In this document: positions 1-9,328 of the stretch, piece after piece | Layout: every line of letters starts with the position of its first letter | Numbering within the stretch: the first letter of the stretch is position 1 | NCBI GenBank assembly: GCA_007827375.1 | Contig: VISH01000001.1 | Coordinates: forward strand, 124,001 to 188,000 | Direction: 5' to 3' | Origin: Alteromonadaceae bacterium 2753L.S.0a.02 | Lineage (GTDB): Bacteria; Pseudomonadota; Gammaproteobacteria; Pseudomonadales; Cellvibrionaceae | Length of the DNA: 64,000 nucleotides | The notes under the pieces: model-generated | What the model was told of the DNA's origin: nothing | Database searches by the model: none | What the model saw: the letters and a program-made list of their open reading frames with translations, nothing else | Position numbers and translations under genes: made by a program

Positions 1-32
1 GGCTGCCCTTTTTATTTGAATACCGTAATCCT

Positions 33-614
33 ATGAACAATCCCGTAAAAATGATTGTTGGCCTGGGCAACCCAGGTGCCGAGTACGCCAACACCCGCCA
101 CAATGCCGGACAGGATTTCGTAGAAAATCTGGCGCGCGACTACGCTCAACCCTTGAATAACACACCCAAACATTTTGGGTTTACGAGTCGAATTATCGTC
201 GCGGGTCAAGATGTGCGCCTGTTGGTGCCAACAACTTTTATGAACCTAAGCGGTCAGGCAGTAGCATCATTGGCGAACTTCTTTAAAATAGCGCCAGAAA
301 ACATTCTGGTGGTGCATGACGAGTTGGATTTAGCCCCCGGGATAACCAAGCTCAAGGTGGGCGGCGGTCATGGCGGCCACAACGGTTTGCGCGATATCAT
401 CAGTTCACTGGGCAACAACAAGAATTTCGGCCGGCTGCGTATCGGCATCGGTCACCCAGGCAATGCCAAGCAAGTGAGTGCATATGTGCTGAAAAGAGCC
501 CCCGCCGCAGAACAGAGCCTGATTGACGACGCCATTCAGGCCGCCGAAAAGTGCGTGACCGACCTGGTGAAAGGTGATTGGGAAAAGGCTATGCGGGAAT
601 TACATACCAATTGA
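33..614 (+). CDS. pth: Peptidyl-tRNA hydrolase (Pth)
   Basis: Cytosolic esterase that releases tRNA from prematurely dropped peptidyl-tRNA. The 193-residue length is normal for the family. The N-terminal LGNPG motif is followed by the catalytic His23 in TRHNAG. Asn13, Asn71 (FMNLSG), Asp96 (VVHDELDL) and Asn117 (GGHNGLR) match the E. coli active-site set N10/H20/N68/D93/N114 with a constant offset of three. The ATG at 33 gives an N-terminus of the usual form (MNNPVKMIVGLGNPG); the internal ATG at 51 would remove the first beta strand residues. No strong ribosome site is visible upstream, so the gene may be translated from an upstream operon outside the window. ychF follows after 110 bases, as in many gammaproteobacteria. 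Confidence 0.97.
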   Translation: MNNPVKMIVGLGNPGAEYANTRHNAGQDFVENLARDYAQPLNNTPKHFGFTSRIIVAGQDVRLLVPTTFMNLSGQAVASLANFFKIAPENILVVHDELDLAPGITKLKVGGGHGGHNGLRDIISSLGNNKNFGRLRIGIGHPGNAKQVSAYVLKRAPAAEQSLIDDAIQAAEKCVTDLVKGDWEKAMRELHTN

Positions 615-715
615 TTCGGGCGCTAGGGGCGCTCGCGATGCGAGTTGCGGGAATCGAGCGGCCTTTGGGCTGTGGAAAAAATACTTATTGAGCTGCGCGG
701 GTAGCGCAGCATTGG
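615..715. repeat. Hairpin-rich spacer between pth and ychF
   Basis: This GC-rich spacer holds CTCGC-gat-GCGAG, a short stem with a three-base loop, two copies of GGGCGCT (618-624, 627-633), and the 11-mer CGGGAATCGAG (648-658) fused to GAGCGGCC (656-663). The same modules recur in the spacer at 37384-37510. No T-run follows the stems, so it does not read as a plain terminator. Confidence 0.45.
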
Positions 716-724
716 TGGAACTTT

Positions 725-1816
725 ATGGGTTTTAATTGTGGGATTGTGGGTTTGCCGAATGTGGGTAAATCGACCTTATTTAATGCGCTGACTCAGGCGG
801 GTATTGATGCGGAGAATTTTCCGTTTTGTACTATCGACCCCAATGCAGGCGTGGTAGCGGTGCCCGATCCTCGACAGGATAAGCTCGCCGAAATTGTAAA
901 ACCTGAGCGTGTCGTACCGACGACGATGGAGTTCGTGGATATTGCCGGCCTCGTTGCCGGGGCCTCCAAAGGTGAAGGCCTGGGAAACAAATTTCTCGCC
1001 AATATTCGCGAAACCGACGCGATCGCCCATGTAGTACGCTGTTTCGATGACCCCAACGTTATCCATGTAGATGGCCGCATCAACCCAGCTTCAGATATTG
1101 AAGTCATCAATACAGAGCTGGCATTGGCCGACTTGGAAACCGTTGAGAAGGCGCTACTGCGCTACAGCAAAGCAGCCAAGGGGCAGGACAAACAGGCCAT
1201 CGCCATGAAAGCGCTCCTGGAAGAAATTCTACCGCATCTCAACGAGGCCCAACCTTTGCGATCCTACGGACTCGATGAAGGCCGAAAAAAACAACTTAAA
1301 GAACTTAATTTGCTGACCCTCAAGCCCACCATGTACATTGCCAACGTCGAGGAAGATGGTTTCAGCAATAACCCACTTCTCGATGCCGTTGTCGATATCG
1401 CTGAACAGGAAGATGCTATCGTGGTCCCCATCTGTAACAAGATGGAAGCTGAAATTGCGGAGTTGGACGACGACGAAAAAGCTGAATTTCTTGAGGAAAT
1501 GGGCATGGAAGAGCCGGGCTTAAATCGGGTGATTCGCGCGGGTTACGATTTACTCGGCTTGCACACCTACTTCACTGCCGGCGTGAAGGAAGTACGCGCC
1601 TGGACAATTCCCATCGGCGCCACCGCCCCCCAGGCAGCGGGTAAAATACACACAGACTTCGAGAAAGGCTTTATTCGCGCCGAAGTGGTCGCCTACGACG
1701 ATTTCGTGGCCCATAACGGTGAAAGCGGCGCGAAAGAAGCTGGCAAATGGCGCCTCGAAGGGAAGGACTACATCGTGAAAGATGGCGATGTGGTGCATTT
1801 TCGATTTAACGTGTAA
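725..1816 (+). CDS. ychF: Redox-regulated ribosome-binding ATPase YchF
   Basis: Obg-family P-loop protein, 363 residues as in E. coli. It binds ATP rather than GTP and associates with ribosomes. The G1 loop is GLPNVGKST at residues 9-17, the switch II DIAG motif follows in the G domain, and the usual NKxD specificity motif is replaced by NVEE (in MYIANVEEDG), which is the YchF signature. The C-terminal TGS domain runs from about residue 278 (HTYFTAGVKEVRAW) to the end. It lies downstream of pth with the same orientation, a very common arrangement. Confidence 0.97.
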   Translation: MGFNCGIVGLPNVGKSTLFNALTQAGIDAENFPFCTIDPNAGVVAVPDPRQDKLAEIVKPERVVPTTMEFVDIAGLVAGASKGEGLGNKFLANIRETDAIAHVVRCFDDPNVIHVDGRINPASDIEVINTELALADLETVEKALLRYSKAAKGQDKQAIAMKALLEEILPHLNEAQPLRSYGLDEGRKKQLKELNLLTLKPTMYIANVEEDGFSNNPLLDAVVDIAEQEDAIVVPICNKMEAEIAELDDDEKAEFLEEMGMEEPGLNRVIRAGYDLLGLHTYFTAGVKEVRAWTIPIGATAPQAAGKIHTDFEKGFIRAEVVAYDDFVAHNGESGAKEAGKWRLEGKDYIVKDGDVVHFRFNV

Positions 1817-1822
1817 TCGATC

Positions 1823-1851
1823 TTGACTTTACCGGGGCGACTGGTGAAAAT
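1823..1851 (+). promoter_or_regulatory. Candidate sigma70 promoter for tRNA-Met
   Basis: TTGACT at 1823-1828 and GAAAAT at 1846-1851 are separated by 17 bases. This would start transcription about 75 bases upstream of the tRNA. The -35 is a good match and the -10 matches four of six positions. Confidence 0.45.
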
Positions 1852-1933
1852 AGCCGCCCTCTCGAACCCACCCAGGGTTCAGGCGTCACGCGGTGTTGGT
1901 GATTGCATCAATCCCGCAATGATCCCCATAAAT

Positions 1934-2010
<77 letters not shown>

Positions 2011-2061
2011 TTTCTTCAGTCAGCACCCATCGCTTCGTGTGGGCCATAACCAATTATTCGG

Positions 2062-2487
2062 TTATTTTCCCCCCATGCCTGGAGGCAAGATCTCGAATTT
2101 GGGAATATCCTCTGGGAAGTTTGCCCAGCTCGCTGCCTGGGCGGTGTAAATAAGCATTTTAGGCAACATATCCTGGTTTTTTTTTTCGAGGCAGGAAGCC
2201 GCAATGCTGTAAAAGTTGCCAGCTTCGCAATAGGCCGCTAGCGTGGTGCCGCAAGCGCCACAAAACATGTGCTCCATATTTTTACCGGAATCACCTTTTC
2301 GGATAAACACTGAGGGATTTCCTTGTGTGATTTTCACCGCGCTTTCAGGGTACCAAACCCCGAACCACTTATCTGAATTGGTTAATCGCTGACAGGCTAG
2401 GCAATAACAAAACACAGAATTGATGGGCTCGCCTTCGCAAGATACTTCCAGCTCGCCGCAGGTACAAGTTGCACGGGTCATGTTCAA
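2062..2487 (-). CDS. GFA-family zinc protein (Mss4-like fold)
   Basis: Small 141-residue protein of the glutathione-dependent formaldehyde-activating (GFA/CENP-V) family. The zinc-binding cysteines are visible: CTCG near residue 8, CYCLACQ near residue 27 and CGACGTT near residue 76. The family name is historical; most members have no proven formaldehyde activity. The start used here is TTG, because GGAG of the upstream AAAGGAG lies seven bases from it but 13 bases from the ATG two codons downstream. Two further GFA proteins occur in this window (46189-46599 and 57182-57607). Substrate unknown. Confidence 0.85.
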   Translation of the reverse strand: MNMTRATCTCGELEVSCEGEPINSVFCYCLACQRLTNSDKWFGVWYPESAVKITQGNPSVFIRKGDSGKNMEHMFCGACGTTLAAYCEAGNFYSIAASCLEKKNQDMLPKMLIYTAQAASWANFPEDIPKFEILPPGMGGK

Positions 2488-2718
2488 ACGATTACTCCTT
2501 TAATGTATGGAAAAATGGCCAAAGTTCTAAGTCCTGCTTGATGTATAAATGCGAAAAAGTTGGATGGGCTAATCTGATACTTTGCATGTCTCAGAACCTC
2601 TTAACACATCAAAGCAGAACCGCTATAACTTACAGTGCGATGCGGAAAGTATATCGGTTTGAAGGTACAGATATCGTCATGCCAGGCAAGCATATGCAGC
2701 GTAATAAAAATACTTATA

Positions 2719-3546
2719 TCAACGCCTTGGCGCTACCTGCTGAAACGCAATTTTGCCCATACTCGCAGCCAATTCCTCCATATAGCGTTCGTACTCGCGC
2801 ATCATGGGCAGCATGGCTTCAGTGGCCATAGCAAAAAAAGATTCAGCAGTGTGACTTTCGAAGTGTTCCAGACTTATTTGCAGATCGACCACCTGCAATA
2901 AGTCGAGCATCATGGTGTTATCGACCCCCAGAGCATGCAGCTCAATACCGGCTTTATGCAGTTGACGACTCAGCGATTGCAGGCGACCTTTATCGGCCCC
3001 CCACAAACTTTTGGTAACCAGTGCGCCCGAGCCAAGCGCACGTACCTGCCCAATCCACTCCGCAGTTAAAAGCACCTTGTACCAAGCCCGCTCGCGGGTT
3101 GCATCAGTAAGTTCCGAGAGGTAGCAGCTTTCAAAAATATCTTCAGTGAGCGTTAGCAGCGATGCAACCAGACGGCAGTGCTGATCGAAATTATTGCGGG
3201 CATCGAGTTCGAGATTGCGGGGCTTGAGGCGCAGCCAGTGTTTTTCTATTTCATTCCAATGCTGTTGCTCGCTGGGAAAGGAAATCATCGACGCGAGGGA
3301 ATTTATCGTTGCACCAATCTCAGTTTGCAGAGGTGGTAGACGCGTCGCTGCCAGATCATCTCCCTTGAGCACACGATAACTGATGCCGCGATGTTTCTGA
3401 ATAAGGCTCAGTAACTTCTGTAAGCGGAAGGCGATGGCGAGCCCCGTCGAACGACGCGCAAAGCGCATTTTACCCAGTCGGGCATGGCAACCCACAGCAA
3501 ACAATACAATTGCCAAGGGAACAAACATCGAAAGCCAGATCTGCAT
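2719..3546 (-). CDS. Membrane-anchored solo NIT-domain-like protein
   Basis: About 275 residues. One N-terminal hydrophobic segment (residues 4-20) is followed by an all-helical region with the QKHRGISYRVL signature, which resembles the helix that opens nitrate/nitrite-sensing (NIT) domains. A second half-domain contains IGQVRALGSGA and a conserved SFFAMATEA near the end. No kinase, GGDEF, HAMP or methyl-accepting output domain is attached. The ATG at 3546 is preferred over the TTG at 3549 because AGGTG lies five bases upstream. A second protein of the same type without the anchor is at 17049-18047. The role in nitrate or other small-ligand sensing is inferred from the family only. Confidence 0.65.
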   Translation of the reverse strand: MQIWLSMFVPLAIVLFAVGCHARLGKMRFARRSTGLAIAFRLQKLLSLIQKHRGISYRVLKGDDLAATRLPPLQTEIGATINSLASMISFPSEQQHWNEIEKHWLRLKPRNLELDARNNFDQHCRLVASLLTLTEDIFESCYLSELTDATRERAWYKVLLTAEWIGQVRALGSGALVTKSLWGADKGRLQSLSRQLHKAGIELHALGVDNTMMLDLLQVVDLQISLEHFESHTAESFFAMATEAMLPMMREYERYMEELAASMGKIAFQQVAPRR

Positions 3547-3713
3547 CAATCACCTACGACCGGTGTAACGGCCGAAAAGAATTAGTTCTCCTCTAAGTCA
3601 TAGCTCATTACCACAGACTTGTGGAACGCAAATATGGAGCCAGGTAGCTACAGTTTCGGCACATAAAGAACGCATGGATTAACATGCCAATTAAACCGCG
3701 TGAATCACAAGGG

Positions 3714-4259
3714 TTAAAACGATGAGTACAGCGAAATTGGGAAGAATTCTGTAATTTGGATGAAGGCCTGATGCTCCATAACGATGCGGTAGCTGCGCCA
3801 TACTGAATCATGAATTCCAGAATCCGTGTGGCTGCCTCGCCCGATAGCAACGATTTCCCGGTACGTTTCAAGACCGCACTCCCGCAATAACTCGCCGACC
3901 CCCACTTCACCCTTCTCAAGCTGTTGTCGTAAAGGCACAGGCAGTATTTCTGTAGCGATGAGCGATATCGCGGTGGCAAAACATCGCGATGTTTTTTTAC
4001 CCAATAATTGTACTGTACGCCGCATCACCGTGTCCCCGGCTTTACGATTGATCACCGGCGCATCGACATCCAGCGTGCAGTAGCTTTGGCCACAGTTTTT
4101 AACCTCAACCGGCTCCCAAAAAAAAGCTTCCAGGCTCTTGGTAACGGTACCATCCGTGGTGAGGAGTACACGCAAAAACGGCGGCAGAGTCTCCAACGGG
4201 AAATCGGTGGTTTCATCCTGCGCATCTAAATAGCCTGTTGAAGTGAACAACCTTGTCAT
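3714..4259 (-). CDS. Chorismate pyruvate-lyase-like protein (DUF98)
   Basis: 181-residue protein matching the DUF98 branch of the UbiC fold: LLTTDGTVT near residue 32, VMRRTVQLLGK with the arginine expected to hold chorismate, LLRECGLETYREI, and ITEFFPISLY with the glutamate equivalent to the UbiC catalytic Glu near the C-terminus. In UbiC this active site splits chorismate into 4-hydroxybenzoate and pyruvate, the first step of ubiquinone synthesis. Because no ubiA follows, a role in ubiquinone or another aromatic product is only inferred. The gene is monocistronic and divergent from the aminotransferase gene. Confidence 0.75.
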   Translation of the reverse strand: MTRLFTSTGYLDAQDETTDFPLETLPPFLRVLLTTDGTVTKSLEAFFWEPVEVKNCGQSYCTLDVDAPVINRKAGDTVMRRTVQLLGKKTSRCFATAISLIATEILPVPLRQQLEKGEVGVGELLRECGLETYREIVAIGRGSHTDSGIHDSVWRSYRIVMEHQAFIQITEFFPISLYSSF

Positions 4260-4541
4260 GTACTGGCACCATTCGATTTGAAATATGTGTGAAAGTGTAT
4301 AAAACAGGCCCTAACAACGTAAGATTTCCATTCAAGAGTCTCCGGTGAGGTGCTGCTCACCCAGGAAAAATCGGTTTATAAGGGTGAGACAGGCTAAAAC
4401 TATTGCGCCAAATCAGGGAAAGCGACAGCCGGCTGTTTTCTTTACAAGCTGTGGGTATAATCCTCCCCCGGAAAATCTGGCGACATGTCAAAACCGCCTT
4501 GCAGAATCGCTGCACAGGCTCACTTTAGTAAGGGGATCAAC

Positions 4542-5816
4542 TTGGAACTTAACAACGCCTCTCAAGAAAAGCTCGCTCAATGGGAACAGGAACTCACCGC
4601 CCAATACCAGGCCATTCAAGCCAAACAGTTGAATTTAGACCTGACGCGGGGCAAACCATCCGCCGAACAGCTTAGCCTGTCCAATGCGATGGATGGCATT
4701 CTGGGCGGCGACTATACCACAGGCGATGGTACCGATACCCGCAACTATGGCGGCTTAGAGGGTATCCCCGAAATTCGCGCCATTGGCGCTGCCATTCTTA
4801 AAACACCGATAGACAACGTATTGGCCGGCGGTAATAGCAGCCTGACTCTAATGCATCAAGCCATGTCAGTTGCCTATTTATTTGGACTGGAAGGTGCCGA
4901 ATCAGCCTGGAGTAAAGAAAGCAGCGTAAAGTTTATTTGCCCCGTGCCAGGTTATGACCGCCATTATTCGGTATGCGAGCATTTGGGTATCGAGATGATC
5001 ACAGTGCCGATGACCCCAACTGGCCCCGATATGGACGCAGTGGAAAAACTCGTCGCAGAGGATAAAAGTATTAAAGGTATGTGGTGCGTGCCCAAATACT
5101 CGAATCCAACCGGCGTAGTCTACAACGACGAAACTGTCACCCGCATTGCCAAACTCGGACAGGTTGCAGCCAGTAATTTCCGGGTATTCTGGGATAACGC
5201 CTATGGCGTACACGACCTCTCGGAGAACCCGGTGCAACTGGCGAGTATTTTTGATGCTTGTAAAGCGGCTGGCACCGAGAATTCTGTTCTGCAATTCGCT
5301 TCTACATCGAAAATCACCTTCGCGGGAGCAGGCGTAGCCTTTATGGGTGCCAGTGCAACCAATTTGTCAGGCTTTAAAAAATCTTTGGGTTTTATGACTA
5401 TTGGGCCCGATAAAGTTAATCAACTGCGGCACGCAAAATTTTTCGCCGGCGAAGGTTCGTTGACTGCCCACATGCAAAAGCATGCTGCAATCATTAAACC
5501 TCGATTTGCCAGTGTGCTAAAACACCTGAAGGAGGCCTTCGGCGATAACGACCTCGGTGAATGGGAATCTGCGGACGGTGGCTATTTCATCTCGTTCGAC
5601 ACTCAGCCCGGACTCGCCAAAGAAGTGGTAAAACTCGCGGGTGACGCTGGCGTGAAACTCACCCCTGCCGGAGCTACCTTCCCCTACGGCCAAGACCCCA
5701 ACGACTGCAACATCCGCATTGCACCAACGGTTCCCACCGTTGAGCAGGTAGACGCAGCTATGGAAGTTTTTGTGGTTTGTGTCAAGCTCGCATCCGTGCG
5801 CAAGGCGCTCGGTTAG
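4542..5816 (+). CDS. PLP-dependent aspartate/aromatic aminotransferase (class I, subgroup 1c)
   Basis: 424-residue fold-type I aminotransferase of the PF12897 group. Visible elements: the substrate loop DLTRGKPS, SNPTG with the pyridine-contact Asn (about residue 188), WDNAYGVHDL with the Asp that pairs with the PLP nitrogen (about 218), and STSKITFAG with the Schiff-base Lys (about 257), ending with NIRIAPTVPT carrying the carboxylate-binding Arg. The start chosen is TTG at 4542 because AAGGGGA sits five bases upstream. An ATG 19 codons earlier (4485) has no ribosome site and adds residues the family lacks. Substrate choice (aspartate versus broader amino donors) is not decided by sequence. 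A hairpin cluster follows directly. Confidence 0.88.
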   Translation: MELNNASQEKLAQWEQELTAQYQAIQAKQLNLDLTRGKPSAEQLSLSNAMDGILGGDYTTGDGTDTRNYGGLEGIPEIRAIGAAILKTPIDNVLAGGNSSLTLMHQAMSVAYLFGLEGAESAWSKESSVKFICPVPGYDRHYSVCEHLGIEMITVPMTPTGPDMDAVEKLVAEDKSIKGMWCVPKYSNPTGVVYNDETVTRIAKLGQVAASNFRVFWDNAYGVHDLSENPVQLASIFDACKAAGTENSVLQFASTSKITFAGAGVAFMGASATNLSGFKKSLGFMTIGPDKVNQLRHAKFFAGEGSLTAHMQKHAAIIKPRFASVLKHLKEAFGDNDLGEWESADGGYFISFDTQPGLAKEVVKLAGDAGVKLTPAGATFPYGQDPNDCNIRIAPTVPTVEQVDAAMEVFVVCVKLASVRKALG

Positions 5817-6022
5817 CGAGCGCTTTGCGCTGGACGCCTCGCGAAGCGAGGCTGCTGGGAACGTCACCTACGGTGACTTCTGGTCTAGGGTTTTACCCAG
5901 CAGGCCCACAGGGCCGTTCCCAGAAGTGGCCGGAGGCCACGTTCCCAGCAAGCGAGCCACGCGAACGCCCTAGCAGCCGCCTCCGGCGGCGTCCACCCAG
6001 AACTGGCTACGCCTGTTCTGGG
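5805..6022. repeat. Cluster of short hairpins, most with trinucleotide loops
   Basis: Between two convergent genes lie at least seven perfect stems: 5819-5831 (5 bp, loop ttt), 5836-5852 (7 bp, gaa), 5863-5877 (6 bp, tac), 5903-5915 (5 bp, aca), 5926-5940 (6 bp, gga), 5976-5990 (6 bp, tcc) and 5996-6022 (8 bp, long loop). The first overlaps the region of the aminotransferase stop and the last overlaps the end of the DUF3144 gene. CTGGGAAC (5855-5862) can also pair with GTTCCCAG at 5916-5923 or 5941-5948, so the small hairpins can nest inside a larger cruciform. No T-run is present. Confidence 0.75.
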
Positions 6023-6309
6023 TCCTTCATATAAGTTTTATAATTCTCGCCATAGTCCGCCATATTTTCCTGAAACAGCTTTTTAAATTCGTCACTGTAG
6101 TGGCGAACAGTGTCTTCGCTGTCTTCGAGAAAATCTTTGCGGGATTCGGCGTAGCTGGCTACGTAGAAAGCGTTGAAACGCGCGGCGGCATATAGCATTG
6201 CAGAACTGATAATGCCCGGGTCGACATCTTCAGTAGCGCGGTTGGCGGTGTCGATAAATGCATCCACGGCATCCCAGAATTGTGTTTCTTCGTTACTGAG
6301 TTCAGTCAT
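6007..6309 (-). CDS. DUF3144 family protein
   Basis: 100-residue acidic soluble protein with the features of DUF3144: an opening WDAVDAFIDTAN helix, a middle AMLYAAARFNAF, and a C-terminal region ending in YMKDPEQ. Function unknown in the family. Its start overlaps the end of the upstream cyclic-di-GMP gene by eight bases, so the two are almost certainly co-transcribed and translationally coupled. Confidence 0.82.
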   Translation of the reverse strand: MTELSNEETQFWDAVDAFIDTANRATEDVDPGIISSAMLYAAARFNAFYVASYAESRKDFLEDSEDTVRHYSDEFKKLFQENMADYGENYKTYMKDPEQA

Positions 6310-9226
6310 TTCCGTGGTCCTCCAGGTTATCTTTTACCCACGCGAGAAAAGCAGGTGCAGGCATGGGTCTGGCGAATAAATACCCCTGAAAAAGGTTACA
6401 ACCCATTGCTTTCAGTTTATCAAACTGTTCCTGGGTTTCGACACCCTCAGCCACCACTTTAAGGCTCATGTGCTTACCAATAGATAACATGGAAAGCACC
6501 AAGGCTTCCGCCTGGCGACTTCCGAGACCATCCACAAAGGCGCGGTCGATTTTAAAACCATCCAGCGGTAAATCCTTAAGGTAAGCCAGTGAGGAATAGC
6601 CAGTGCCAAAATCATCCAACACTACCGCGATACCCGCTTTACGCAACTGGCCGAGTTTGGCGCGGGTCGCTGCAATATCACCCAGAATTGCAGTCTCGGT
6701 AACTTCAATAGAAAACTGATCGACTCCAATATTATTAATGCGAATCGCCGCCAGGGTTTTATCAATAAAATCCGCGCGCGCAAACTGCCAGGCGGAAATA
6801 TTAATCGCAATATCACCAAACGGTTTTATTTTCTGTTGCTTCCAGGCCACCAGATCGGCCGCGAGAGATTCCATAATCCATTCACCGATGAGATGGATAA
6901 GACCGGTCTCTTCAGCGACTGGAATAAAAACCGCAGGTGAAATAAATCCGTGTTGTGGATGCTTCCAGCGCACCAGTGCTTCAGCGCCCACAACCATACC
7001 GTTATCGTTAACCTTTGGCTGGTAATAGATACCGAATTGGTCTTCCTCCAGCGCAATGCGCAAACCTTTCTCGACTTCAAGGCGTTCATCAATATTCTTT
7101 TGCATGCTGGGATCGTAAATTTCATAACAATTCCGCCCAGCATGTTTGGCTTTAAACAGCGCGGAGTCACCGCGACGCATAACATCGAGAATATTGTCGG
7201 CGTGCTCCGGTATTTTGATTATGCCAACACTGGTTCCAATTGAAATAATGCGATCACCGAGCTCCAGCGGTTTTGACAACATAATAATAATGTTATTTGC
7301 AAAATCAGTAATATGGCGCTCATCGAAAATCTCCGCCGGATAGGGGTGCACTACCACAAACTCATCGCCACCGACACGCGCCACGAAGGTCGTTTCAGCA
7401 AACGATTCTCGCAGGCGCTGACCAACATGGCGTAGCACATCGTCGCCGATATCGTGCCCGAGCGCCTCGTTAATGGTTTTAAAGTGATCCAAATCCAGAA
7501 AATACGCGGCAGCGAAACCCTGCTGTGAATGGCACTGAGCGATAAGCTCACCCAAATGCTCGTGCAGCATGGCACGGTTTGGCAAGCGTGTTACATAGTC
7601 CTCATAGGCCATTCGGCGAACACGTTGTTCTGCATCCTGGCGCTGCATTTCAGCGGCCACTCTATCGGCAATTAACGCTAGTATGGGTTGAATATCATCC
7701 CGCGAGTCCATCGAGTGGTTGTTGAAAATCGCAAGGCAGCCAATCACGTGAGCCAGATCATCGTAAAGTGGGATTCCAACGAAAGCGTCCAAACGATTGG
7801 TTTGAATGAAAGCGTCATCCGGATATTGCTTGAGCAGGCCACTGTTAATTTTTGAGGTATAGCCTTTGCGAATGTCCTCCAGAACACTACCGTGATCGGC
7901 CAAATAAAAATTATTTACCGGGGTACCATCAACAATCACCGAAAGTGTTACAAATTTGCCTTGCGCACCATCAACAAGGTATTTAGCCAACATTACACAC
8001 TTGGCGTGGAACATTTCGTTGACTTGATTCGACATCAGTTCGAAAAAATCACCGCCACCGGCAGCACCACTTCCCGCCAGGGTCTTTAGGGTATTTTCAA
8101 TGGATTGTTCGCGGGTTACATCTTCGGCAATAAGAGTGACACTATCGCGAACCCCCTTTTTTCCCGCGACCGGAAAAATCTTTAAATTAATCCAACGGCT
8201 GTGATCCCAATGGCTAAAGTGTGCGGCATCCACTTCGTACAAACGCTGCGCTATTTCACCCGACTCGATGACACTGCTGGCCAGCTCGGCGATATTGAGG
8301 TTCAGCCATGGAGAACTTTCGAAGAGGTTTTCGCCAAGCTCAATAGGACGCTTCCACAGTTCATCCGCAGTATGGTTCTTCTCGAGCAATACACCATCGG
8401 CACGCACCAATTGAATGCTGTGAGGCGATAAGGCAACCACTTGCGACAAGCGTTGCTGATCCACTTTTAACAGCTCGCTGGCAGAGCGTTCCAAAGTCAG
8501 TTGTTGCCGGGAGCTGCCGAGTTCGCGAAGCATCTCCCGCATTTCCAGCGACATGCTAACCGCGATTAACAATACAAGCCCGAGAAACGCAAAACCCAAT
8601 AATTTGAACGAATCTACTACACCAAAGTCAACCAACACGCCGTAAAACACTGCGGAAAATTGCAGTACGACATAGGTATTAAAAAATATAGCTCTGGGGT
8701 CACGCTGTTTCTGCAAAACAAAACCGCGCTGCAAGCACCACATAAAAAACACAGCGCCTACGGTGTGAAGGAAATAACCGGGAGCACCAACGTCTCCTTT
8801 AATGCGGTACAACTGCTCTCCCCAGCTGGTCATGAATGGCCCATGCACTTCATTGCCCGAAAAGCGCAATGACACATCAGCGGAAAGATCCAACATAAGG
8901 ATAATGACAGCCGCGACCAAACTGAAAATCAGAATTATTTTTTTATGAGCAGCGCCTGTGTACAACGAAAAAAATACAGCGGCTACTGGAATCATGAGTG
9001 TCAAACTGTTGGTTTGCCAATGCAGCGCCGCGACCGCGAAGTTCTCATCACTGGCGGTATAATAAGCCACCGTAGCAAACTGATAATTACAGACCGCCAG
9101 ACACAGTAATGCGAATACATAAAATATACGGGGAGAAAAGCCCGCCAAAGCGAGCAAAAAAGACTGGACACCTATAAAAAGGATTACACCACCAGTAATG
9201 TAAAACAGTGGGTCGGCTATCTGCAT
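6302..9226 (-). CDS. 7TM-PAS-GAF-GGDEF-EAL cyclic-di-GMP signalling protein
   Basis: About 974 residues. The N-terminal 235 residues hold roughly seven membrane spans; they are followed by a coiled region, a PAS-like domain (about 265-385), a GAF domain (about 400-545), a GGDEF domain (about 560-725) with intact GGDEF in VARVGGDEFVVV, and an EAL domain (about 735-970) with EALVRW, ETAILG, DDFGTGYSSL, FKIDRAFV and AEGVET. Both catalytic motifs appear complete, so it could make and degrade c-di-GMP; in such hybrids one activity usually dominates under control of the sensor part. ATG at 9226 is preferred over the TTG at 9256. It is coupled to DUF3144 downstream. Confidence 0.93.
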   Translation of the reverse strand: MQIADPLFYITGGVILFIGVQSFLLALAGFSPRIFYVFALLCLAVCNYQFATVAYYTASDENFAVAALHWQTNSLTLMIPVAAVFFSLYTGAAHKKIILIFSLVAAVIILMLDLSADVSLRFSGNEVHGPFMTSWGEQLYRIKGDVGAPGYFLHTVGAVFFMWCLQRGFVLQKQRDPRAIFFNTYVVLQFSAVFYGVLVDFGVVDSFKLLGFAFLGLVLLIAVSMSLEMREMLRELGSSRQQLTLERSASELLKVDQQRLSQVVALSPHSIQLVRADGVLLEKNHTADELWKRPIELGENLFESSPWLNLNIAELASSVIESGEIAQRLYEVDAAHFSHWDHSRWINLKIFPVAGKKGVRDSVTLIAEDVTREQSIENTLKTLAGSGAAGGGDFFELMSNQVNEMFHAKCVMLAKYLVDGAQGKFVTLSVIVDGTPVNNFYLADHGSVLEDIRKGYTSKINSGLLKQYPDDAFIQTNRLDAFVGIPLYDDLAHVIGCLAIFNNHSMDSRDDIQPILALIADRVAAEMQRQDAEQRVRRMAYEDYVTRLPNRAMLHEHLGELIAQCHSQQGFAAAYFLDLDHFKTINEALGHDIGDDVLRHVGQRLRESFAETTFVARVGGDEFVVVHPYPAEIFDERHITDFANNIIIMLSKPLELGDRIISIGTSVGIIKIPEHADNILDVMRRGDSALFKAKHAGRNCYEIYDPSMQKNIDERLEVEKGLRIALEEDQFGIYYQPKVNDNGMVVGAEALVRWKHPQHGFISPAVFIPVAEETGLIHLIGEWIMESLAADLVAWKQQKIKPFGDIAINISAWQFARADFIDKTLAAIRINNIGVDQFSIEVTETAILGDIAATRAKLGQLRKAGIAVVLDDFGTGYSSLAYLKDLPLDGFKIDRAFVDGLGSRQAEALVLSMLSIGKHMSLKVVAEGVETQEQFDKLKAMGCNLFQGYLFARPMPAPAFLAWVKDNLEDHGND

Positions 9227-9328
9227 GCACTCTGGCCTGATGCAAGTTATCAACAATGGCGCCTCTGCCAGGCTCCATTGAGAAAGTGTAGCAGTTGGCA
9301 GCTAAATCGCCTTGAGACGCCGGTGCTT

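Noticed and set aside
5770..6034. Two plus-strand ORFs crossing the hairpin cluster
   Set aside because: They start inside the aminotransferase gene and their residues simply translate the palindromes. The structure, not the reading frame, is the regular feature.
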